In this document: piece after piece, positions 32,244-38,276 of the stretch
Layout of the letters: the number at the start of each line of letters is the position of its first letter
Position numbering within the stretch: position 1 is the first letter of the stretch
Source: Chitinivibrio sp051745065
GTDB taxonomy: Bacteria > Fibrobacterota > Chitinivibrionia > Chitinivibrionales > Chitinivibrionaceae
Direction of reading: 5' to 3'
Length of the DNA: 38,276 bases
Assembly (NCBI GenBank): GCA_051745065.1
Contig: JBNJDQ010000007.1
Span: 1-38,276, forward strand
The notes under the pieces: generated by a model
Database searches by the model: none
What the model saw: the letters and a program-made list of their open reading frames with translations, nothing else
What the model was told of the DNA's origin: nothing
Position numbers and translations under genes: made by a program

Positions 32244-34502
32244 ATGAACATTACACGTTTCAGACATATTTTCGCCATCCTTTTAATACTGGCCGCTCAT
32301 TCCCGGTGTGATATCTATCTGGTCCTGAGCGGCGGCGGTACACGGGGGCTTGCACATATCGGAGTAATACAGGCACTTGAAGAAAACAACATCCAACCGG
32401 ATATGATTATTGCCACCAGTATGGGCGCCATTGTCGGCGGCCTCTATGCAAGCGGATACACAGGGGCAGAGATTGCAGAAATCGCCCGAAACACGGATTT
32501 ACGCAGAGAGCTTCGCACCGACTCCCGCAGCAGAAGCGGGACAATGCCGAGCAGAACCCTTTTTCCCCGTACGGCCCTGGATCTCTCCTTCAGCGATTCC
32601 CTGAAACCGCGGCCCCGTGCTTCTCTTTTGGATGCACAAATGCTTTACACAAAATTTTCTCCCCTGATCCTGCCCCGCCTCGCCGCTGCCGGCAACGATT
32701 TTGACAGCCTTCCCGTACCAATCCGCATTGTCGCCACGGATCTGGTAAACGGCGGAAAGAAAGTGTTCTCCCGCGGAAATCTTGTTAAATACATAAAGGC
32801 ATCCTCCGCAGTCCCTCTGGCGTTTATACCTGTGTGGGAGGGAAACACCCTTCTTGTGGACGGCGGTGTCACGGACAATATTCCTGTCCCCGACTCCCTC
32901 CCCACTCCTGAAAGCATCGTTATTGCAAGCGATGCAACAAACCCGCTCTTTACAATGGCAGAGCTGACAAATCCCGTTTCCATCGGGCTGCAGGTAGTGG
33001 CTCACAACATCCGTGAACGCAGCAGCCGCAGCCTTGCCAATGCTGACATTATCATCCGTCATGACAGCGACTCCTTTCAGGACAGATCTGCTCCGCAAAT
33101 CATACAGGACGGCTATGAGAAGGCCCGTGAAATACTGCGTTCGCACAGGGCTGCTCTGAGCAGGCCGCGCGGTAAAACACTCCGCGGATTTTCGCCGGCA
33201 CCGGTCATCGAAAGAATCTCCGTACGGGGCAATACCACCACCCGGCCGGGATTTCTCAAACGGCTCTGTTCCCTTTCTCCCGGTGACACTCTGGATTCAG
33301 CCGGAATAGAGCATACCATCTCCGCCATATACCGAACCGGGCTCTACCGAACCGTAAACCTCTCCATGGAAAAGAACACCCTCTTTATAGACGTACGGGA
33401 AGACGAACGTCTGCGCCTGACAGCGGGCGGGCGGGCCGATACATACTACAGCGGAGAAGTCTTCCTTTCGCCGGAAGTCACAAACATCTTAGGCCTGGGG
33501 GCACGGCTCAAACTCTATCTGCAGTACGGAAGACACCGTGAGAAATACAGCCTCAGCCTTACAGGAGTGCTGCCCATATCCAGTACACTCAGCTCGGATT
33601 ACGCACTGCAGGGGTATATTTCATCCAAAAACATATTCAGAAGAAGAGTTTCTGAAAAACTACTCTTCAATGATTCTGCAGCAGAAGCGGTGGATACCCT
33701 TTCCGTGATAACCTATGAAGAAACGGGAATATCCAAGGTCGGTATGAGCATTTCCGGCGGCATTGATATTGAAAACCAACTGCTGCTGCTCAGCGGCATA
33801 ATTCTTGAAAACAGTGATGTAACAGAAAGCACCTCTCTGCAGATCCCCGCTCTTTCCAAAGGCAGCAGCCTCTATCGAACACTCTTTGCATCAGCCCTCT
33901 ATGACAGAAGGCCGCACAATGATCAGTTCCCCCTTTCAGGCGGGCGGCACCAATTGCTTATGGCTGCGGTGAACACCAAAACAGCCCCCGCTCTGCGCTT
34001 CAATCTGCGCAGTCACCATGTACAGTACCTGCCGCTGATGCCCGAAATTCTGTCAGCGTTTTTCTGTGCCGATATGCAGTGGCAACCCGATCCCGCCCCG
34101 CTCGTGTACAAAAACTATCTTGGCGGCGGGCGCACGAAACGCCTCTTCACCCCTTCGGACATCAATATCAGCAGAGCCTTTGCGGGAATCCGGGAAAACC
34201 GCATTCCCTTTGACAATATGGCCATTATAACAGGAGGAGGCAGAGTCAAAATCCCCGAAATACCTGTGTATATCAGTGCCTACGCGGACTATGGCTACGC
34301 CTGGAATACCATCCGGGAATCCGTCAATACAAGCCATGAGCTTCGCCAAAAGGCGTCGTGGGGCGTGGAATCCGAAGCCGGTATTGCAACCCCCCTGGGG
34401 CCAATACGGATATCCTGGAGCAAGCTTGTACGTAACCGCTACCCCGAGCAACTGATCGAGAACGGCAGCGTTTTCCGGTTTTCCGCGGGATATAATTTCT
34501 AA
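32244..34502 (+). CDS. Outer-membrane patatin-like phospholipase with POTRA and BamA-type barrel (type Vd-like)
   Basis: The 752-residue protein has a signal peptide (to about residue 22), a patatin domain (about 24-310), a POTRA-like linker (APVIERISVRGNTTTRPGFLKRLC, about 320-400) and a 16-strand-type barrel ending in FRFSAGYNF with a final Phe. Patatin motifs: oxyanion loop GGGTRG (30-35), nucleophile Ser59 in ATSMGA, and catalytic Asp206 in VDGGVTDN. The nucleophile elbow is AxSxG rather than the usual GxSxG. Type Vd (PlpD/FplA) proteins display or release the lipase. It is likely a surface or released lipolytic enzyme. Confidence 0.88.
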   Translation: MNITRFRHIFAILLILAAHSRCDIYLVLSGGGTRGLAHIGVIQALEENNIQPDMIIATSMGAIVGGLYASGYTGAEIAEIARNTDLRRELRTDSRSRSGTMPSRTLFPRTALDLSFSDSLKPRPRASLLDAQMLYTKFSPLILPRLAAAGNDFDSLPVPIRIVATDLVNGGKKVFSRGNLVKYIKASSAVPLAFIPVWEGNTLLVDGGVTDNIPVPDSLPTPESIVIASDATNPLFTMAELTNPVSIGLQVVAHNIRERSSRSLANADIIIRHDSDSFQDRSAPQIIQDGYEKAREILRSHRAALSRPRGKTLRGFSPAPVIERISVRGNTTTRPGFLKRLCSLSPGDTLDSAGIEHTISAIYRTGLYRTVNLSMEKNTLFIDVREDERLRLTAGGRADTYYSGEVFLSPEVTNILGLGARLKLYLQYGRHREKYSLSLTGVLPISSTLSSDYALQGYISSKNIFRRRVSEKLLFNDSAAEAVDTLSVITYEETGISKVGMSISGGIDIENQLLLLSGIILENSDVTESTSLQIPALSKGSSLYRTLFASALYDRRPHNDQFPLSGGRHQLLMAAVNTKTAPALRFNLRSHHVQYLPLMPEILSAFFCADMQWQPDPAPLVYKNYLGGGRTKRLFTPSDINISRAFAGIRENRIPFDNMAIITGGGRVKIPEIPVYISAYADYGYAWNTIRESVNTSHELRQKASWGVESEAGIATPLGPIRISWSKLVRNRYPEQLIENGSVFRFSAGYNF

Positions 34503-34588
34503 ACATTCTGTGGCACAACACTGATGTAAAACAGAGGGCTATCGGCACAGCAATAAACACAACACCCTTCTTCCGCAGGATATATCTT

Positions 34589-35560
34589 ATGGAAATGACT
34601 GAAAAGAAACCTCTTCTTCTGCATTATTATGTAACCGAAGCGTGTAATGCCCGCTGTATTTTTTGCGATATCTGGAAAAAGCCATCCCCCGTGCAGGCAC
34701 GCCTCAGAAATGTCACCGCAAATTTGCGTGATGCCCGTGCTGCAGGATGCCGCTTTGTTGACTTCACCGGCGGCGAACCTCTGATGAACCGGGATCTGCC
34801 TGCATTCCTTGCCGAAGCAAAACGCCTGAAGTTTATGACCTCCGTCACTACAAACACCCTTCTGTTTGAGAAACGGGCACAGGAACTGGCCGGCCTGATT
34901 GATTTGCTCCATTTCAGCATCGACTCCGATGTCCCTGCCCAGCATAACAGAATTCGCGGAGTAGACTCTTTTGATTCTGTCATGCGGTCAATAGATACGG
35001 CCCTTTCCCTGAAAATGCAGCCGGATCTTCTTTTCACCTACACCGAAGAAAACATATCCTCCTTTGCAGGAATATCCGAGCTGGCCCGCAGAAAAGGGCT
35101 GACCGTCATCCTCGATCCGCTTTTTACCACAACCGGAACGGATCCACTCTCCGCGCAGACCCATGCGACGGCACGCAGTTATGCAAAAGCCCGTCATGTC
35201 TACCTCAACCGGGCGCATCTCACCCTGCGCAGCCGGGGCGGAAACCATACCAATGCCCCCCGCTGCTATGCTGTGCAGTCAACCATAGTGATTTCTCCGG
35301 ACAATCAGCTGATACTACCCTGTTACCATAACAGCAGCGCGACCCTTCCCATTTCCAATAATCTCGCGGAGCTTCTGAAAGGCCCCACACGCCGAAAATT
35401 TCTGCAAAAAGAAGGACAGCACCGGTTTTGTGAAGGATGCAGCATCAACTGCTATTTCGACCCCTCCTATACCTGCCGCATGGACCGTCTTTTTCTGCAG
35501 AGCCTTTTGAGCAAAAGCAAATACACCCTGAACAAATATATTCTGAGTAACCTCCTGTAG
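34589..35560 (+). CDS. Radical SAM protein with SPASM-like C-terminal cysteines
   Basis: The 323-residue protein has the radical SAM triad Cys19-x3-Cys23-x2-Cys26 (CNARCIFC), the SAM motif FTGGEPLMNRDL, and a C-terminal Cys-rich region (PRCYAVQ, PCYHNSS, FCEGCSINCYFDPSYTC) typical of SPASM or twitch domains that hold extra iron-sulphur clusters. SPASM enzymes modify peptides or proteins. No precursor peptide gene with a leader is visible next to it; the patatin gene precedes by 86 bases. The tail (LQSLLSKSKYTLNKYILSNLL) is amphipathic. Product unknown. Confidence 0.82.
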   Translation: MEMTEKKPLLLHYYVTEACNARCIFCDIWKKPSPVQARLRNVTANLRDARAAGCRFVDFTGGEPLMNRDLPAFLAEAKRLKFMTSVTTNTLLFEKRAQELAGLIDLLHFSIDSDVPAQHNRIRGVDSFDSVMRSIDTALSLKMQPDLLFTYTEENISSFAGISELARRKGLTVILDPLFTTTGTDPLSAQTHATARSYAKARHVYLNRAHLTLRSRGGNHTNAPRCYAVQSTIVISPDNQLILPCYHNSSATLPISNNLAELLKGPTRRKFLQKEGQHRFCEGCSINCYFDPSYTCRMDRLFLQSLLSKSKYTLNKYILSNLL

Positions 35561-35565
35561 AGCCC

Positions 35566-37281
35566 TTATCGCAGGGCAAAAAGATCGGTTTCGGTGCAAA
35601 TTTCTGTGTTTACAACACGGATATTTCTGCGACAATCGATGAGCTCCACTTTTATTGACTCTTTCCTGCCGACGATCCGTCGGATACGCAGGAGATACTC
35701 CGCCTTGACCGAAGCAAAGTCTGTACTGAAAAGATCCCGGGGATTTCCCGGCACAGGCGTCAATCCGAGTTGCGCAATAAGAGTCTGAAATCCAGTGCTA
35801 ATCCGCCCAAGGCCAGGTGCTTTATCCTGCCCATGCACAACAACAGCAACCCGCCCGGAACGTTGCGCCAACGCCGAACGAATGCGGGCAGTCACAGCGG
35901 AGTGCTTCTCCCGGCTCAGGGTTGTATCGTCACGGGTGGGTTTCTGTGCGACAGCGATAGTGCCGCGCACCCCTGCAGATCCGGGGGAAAACTGCGGCTT
36001 CACAGTACGGATACCTCCAGCGGGAATATCCACCCGCTGCTGCCACGTCCGACCGTCCCCGGTGCGGGCCTGGACAATATGCTCACCCGCAGAAAGGCTG
36101 TACCGCGAAGCCCCCGGTAAAACCCTGCGTCCGTCGATACGAAGTGAAAAAGGTTCGCTTTCCGCATTCACCAGAACATACCCCACAGGAGGGTCATTGT
36201 TTTCTGCAAAACGGTAGGTTTTTCCCGTCCCAGCAAAGAACAGGGTGTCCACTTCTCTGATCCGTGATGTCCGGATGCTTTGCACTCGAACCCTTCCCCT
36301 TTCCACGCGATGCCGCCCGGGTGCAACAAGAGAATCCCCGAGCATCCAGTACCCCTGTGAAAGATGCCCCAGCTTAATATATGCGGAAGACGGCTGCAGA
36401 ACAAAGGAGAATGCTCCTCCGGAAAGAACGTGTATACCGTTGTATGGGCGGTGATATGGCAGAGTAATGTGGACCGATGCTTTCCTGGGCCGGGACGCAG
36501 ACAGTGTACATGGAGCATAGCCAACACTGCTGTCATTAACAAACACCTCGGCCCCCGAAGGCTGAGTGGTAATGAACACGGTATTGGTATCCCGTTCAAG
36601 GTCAGCCTGAAGTTTTACAGCCCTGCTCCCGGATATCGTGCCTTCCCATACATAAGATGAATAGTCCTCTCGCCGAACCTCAACGCGATGGCGCCCCGGA
36701 ACAATGCCGCCAATTCGGCAGGGCAGACCTTCAGCCTCCTTGCGGCCATCCACCCAAAGGGCGGCATCTTTCGGGGTTCCTTCAACGTACAGTTGCCCCT
36801 CTGATTTGGGCTGAGAGGAAACACTGCGCACGGATTTCAGACGGATCCACCGATCCCCGCGGCGGTAAAAGAGAATAGAGGCAACTTCAACAAAGAAGCC
36901 ATCTTTACCGTAATACACAAGGGGAATATCCGACGAAGACTGCGCAGAGGTATAGAATTTCTGGCGCAATGCCCTACCATGGGAAATATCATCATAGGAA
37001 AAGAAAAATACCGGAACCCCCTGAAAGAAAGAAGAATCCCTCCGTCCCGGCAGAAGGGCGTAGTTTTCCGGACCGTATCGGACACGAACAACCCATCCAG
37101 GGCCGGAAGAAAGCCTGTGTACAAGCTCTGCCGGCTTTTTTCCCGAATCAGCGGTATAGGTAAACCCCGTGCGAAAGGGAGTGTAATAAATTTTTCCAGT
37201 GGAGAAATTTTCAATACCCGCTTCAGACATCAGAAATGATGCCGATAACAGGAAAAGGAAGAAGGATTGAATATACTGCAT
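35566..37281 (-). CDS. Secreted PEGA-domain repeat protein
   Basis: The 571-residue protein has a signal peptide (MQYIQSFFLFLLSASFLMSEA), an N-terminal region of unknown fold, then PEGA-type repeats: GQLYVEGTPKDAALWVDGRKEAEGLPCRIGGIVPGRHRVEVRR, TVFITTQPSGAEVFVNDSSVGYAPC, and a weaker third copy around VLVNAESEPFSLRIDGRRVLPG. The last about 100 residues (RIRSALAQRSGRVAVVVHG onward) resemble a small alpha/beta domain. PEGA domains are surface-exposed beta modules found in envelope proteins. ATG 37281 has GGGGGA at 6 bases. Function unknown; the 3' end is 5 bases from the convergent radical SAM gene. Confidence 0.75.
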   Translation of the reverse strand: MQYIQSFFLFLLSASFLMSEAGIENFSTGKIYYTPFRTGFTYTADSGKKPAELVHRLSSGPGWVVRVRYGPENYALLPGRRDSSFFQGVPVFFFSYDDISHGRALRQKFYTSAQSSSDIPLVYYGKDGFFVEVASILFYRRGDRWIRLKSVRSVSSQPKSEGQLYVEGTPKDAALWVDGRKEAEGLPCRIGGIVPGRHRVEVRREDYSSYVWEGTISGSRAVKLQADLERDTNTVFITTQPSGAEVFVNDSSVGYAPCTLSASRPRKASVHITLPYHRPYNGIHVLSGGAFSFVLQPSSAYIKLGHLSQGYWMLGDSLVAPGRHRVERGRVRVQSIRTSRIREVDTLFFAGTGKTYRFAENNDPPVGYVLVNAESEPFSLRIDGRRVLPGASRYSLSAGEHIVQARTGDGRTWQQRVDIPAGGIRTVKPQFSPGSAGVRGTIAVAQKPTRDDTTLSREKHSAVTARIRSALAQRSGRVAVVVHGQDKAPGLGRISTGFQTLIAQLGLTPVPGNPRDLFSTDFASVKAEYLLRIRRIVGRKESIKVELIDCRRNIRVVNTEICTETDLFALR

Positions 37282-37384
37282 GAACGTCCCCCACTTACTC
37301 CATTGGTTCCGGTTACTGATCCTTCCAGCAAGCATTATACCTATCGGTGCAATTTACGGGGTACTCGTAATTATATTTTTTTTC

Positions 37385-37411
37385 TAAAGTAAGCCCCTTA
37401 CTCACCGATAT
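37385..37411 (+). promoter_or_regulatory. Sigma-28 (FliA)-type promoter of the YjfB-like gene
   Basis: TAAA (37385-37388), 15 bases, ACCGATAT (37404-37411) matches the flagellar consensus TAAA-N15-GCCGATAA at 10 of 12 positions with exact spacing. It lies 30 bases upstream of the ATG. AAGGAG follows at 37431-37436. Confidence 0.8.
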
Positions 37412-37441
37412 AAGTAATGGGTTCAACCATAAGGAGTTGCT

Positions 37442-37618
37442 ATGTCAGGTATGTCAGTGGGCGGAGCCAAAGGACTTGAGCTTGCCGTCAAAATAGATAC
37501 AAATCTTCAGAAAAAAGCAATTGAAAGTGCCGAAACAAGCATGAAAAATCTTCTCGATGCCATGCCCAAGTCGGCAAATCCTCCCGGTGTCGGCGGATCG
37601 GTGGATGTTTCAGCGTAG
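37442..37618 (+). CDS. YjfB-like putative motility protein (58 aa)
   Basis: The small ORF starts ATG 37442 with AAGGAG at 5 bases and ends TAG at 37618. Its core NLQKKAIESAETSMKNLLDAMP followed by a Pro/Gly-rich patch and GGSVDVSA matches the layout of the YjfB family: a helix with an LKKA.D..-like start, a short linker and a glycine-valine-aspartate closing motif. It is preceded by a sigma-28 promoter, which supports a flagellar or motility role. It overlaps the convergent hydrolase by 9 bases. Exact function of the family is unknown. Confidence 0.75.
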   Translation: MSGMSVGGAKGLELAVKIDTNLQKKAIESAETSMKNLLDAMPKSANPPGVGGSVDVSA

Positions 37619-38275
37619 ATAATTCTGCAGAAACGCACAAATCAGCCGTGCAACTTCTCCTGTTGTCTGGGGCGAAAGGATATCACCGGCCAGGATATGA
37701 CAGTTTCCGGAACCTGTGCGGTTAAACACGACCGTCTCCGATGGCCCGGCGAAACGATTTTTCATTTTGCGGACGGCTTTCGGTGATACGACACGGTCGT
37801 GTTCGGAATAGACCGTCAGGGCAGGAATACCGACAGATTTTTTCCGGATTGATCTCACACGTTTAAGCAGCTGAATCATCGGTATCAGGGCACGTGTGGG
37901 ATATGACCGATACCAGAACCGACGCACCAGAGGGCTTTGCAGGTCTCTGCCCGGGCGATGAACGGGAAAGATCCGCGTCAGCAGATACCCCAGGGGAGTA
38001 TCGAGATACCGGGCAATCAGATTTCGTGTGGAGTAATTCGGCGAGAGAAGAACCAGCGCACAGATGCGTGGATTTCTGCTCTGTGATGCGTACCACAGAG
38101 ACAGAGCAGCACCGGTGGAACAGCCAATCAATACCACAGACTTTCCGGCCTCTGCACCAACGGAAACCGCATCCTCTACGTCCTGATACCAGTCATCCAG
38201 AGTAACCTCCGCCATAGATTCCGGACGGCGACCGTGTCCCCGCAGACGGGTATAGAACAGATTTCCGCCAAAACG
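37610..38275 (-). CDS. Alpha/beta hydrolase, N-terminus outside window
   Basis: The frame is open from the window's right edge; the visible 221 residues begin RFGGNLFYTRLRGHGRRPESM, the loop after strand 4 in alpha/beta hydrolases (GHG with the family's oxyanion-side residues). It continues with the nucleophile elbow LIGCSTGAAL (Ser in GxSxG form), a late Asp in YSEHDRVVS and His in GNCHIL, giving a plausible Ser-Asp-His triad. An internal ATG at 38215 would start the protein after this loop and is unlikely. Esterase or lipase-like; substrate unknown. Confidence 0.85.
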   Translation of the reverse strand, partial: RFGGNLFYTRLRGHGRRPESMAEVTLDDWYQDVEDAVSVGAEAGKSVVLIGCSTGAALSLWYASQSRNPRICALVLLSPNYSTRNLIARYLDTPLGYLLTRIFPVHRPGRDLQSPLVRRFWYRSYPTRALIPMIQLLKRVRSIRKKSVGIPALTVYSEHDRVVSPKAVRKMKNRFAGPSETVVFNRTGSGNCHILAGDILSPQTTGEVARLICAFLQNYLR

Positions 38276-38276
38276 G

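Noticed and set aside
35560..35585. GCCCT/AGGGC hairpin between the radical SAM and PEGA genes
   Set aside because: No T-run follows on either strand, and the stem covers the PEGA stop; not a convincing terminator.

Overview
The window looks like a chromosomal segment of a Gram-negative, flagellated, anaerobic or fermentative bacterium. Evidence for this is a class III (oxygen-sensitive) ribonucleotide reductase, several signal-peptide outer-membrane barrels, a patatin/BamA-type outer-membrane protein, and a sigma-28-type promoter in front of a YjfB-like motility gene. PorV/UPF0164-like barrels, sorting-tail-like C-termini on secreted proteins, membrane-anchored AraC regulators and a secreted GH16 enzyme point to the FCB group. 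Fibrobacterota (Chitinivibrio-like) is my best guess; this is inference, not a database result.

Region 1 (1-7.4 kb): the 3' end of lgt; a small DUF3566-like membrane protein behind a leader with a perfect 20-nt palindrome; a coiled-coil hypothetical with a strong promoter; an HDOD protein flanked by receiver-like domains without a phospho-acceptor Asp; then a compact operon dxs - nudix - xth.
Region 2 (7.4-15.6 kb): a CrtI/RetSat-like oxidoreductase overlapping a geranylgeranyl-reductase-like gene; an overlapping operon pfk - ppx/gppA(HD) - ppk1 linking glycolysis with polyphosphate; then a 63-aa membrane protein whose stop codon lies 3 nt before a Val-Asp-Val-Asp tRNA cluster made by tandem duplication and closed by a clear terminator.
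Region 3 (15.6-22.7 kb): an outer-membrane barrel, a lone cyclic-nucleotide-binding domain protein, and a leftward run nrdD - nrdG - trmJ - aroE - aroA.
Region 4 (22.7-23.8 kb): gene-poor DNA with the truncated, frameshifted left end of an IS21-type insertion sequence.
Region 5 (23.8-30 kb): the most interesting stretch. It holds a secreted Reg_prop-type beta-propeller protein, a membrane-spanning AraC regulator with a carbohydrate-binding-like extracytoplasmic domain, a secreted GH16 glucanase-like enzyme, a PorV-like barrel, and a second membrane-spanning AraC regulator with a different (CBM9/DOMON-like) head. I read it as a candidate kinase-free surface-glycan sensing and degradation locus.
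Region 6 (30-38.3 kb): an envelope cluster with a degenerate ComEC-like protein, a large barrel, a patatin/POTRA/barrel protein, an orphan radical SAM protein and a PEGA-repeat protein, followed by the sigma-28-driven YjfB-like gene and a partial alpha/beta hydrolase.

All assignments come from reading motifs by eye; no search was run.
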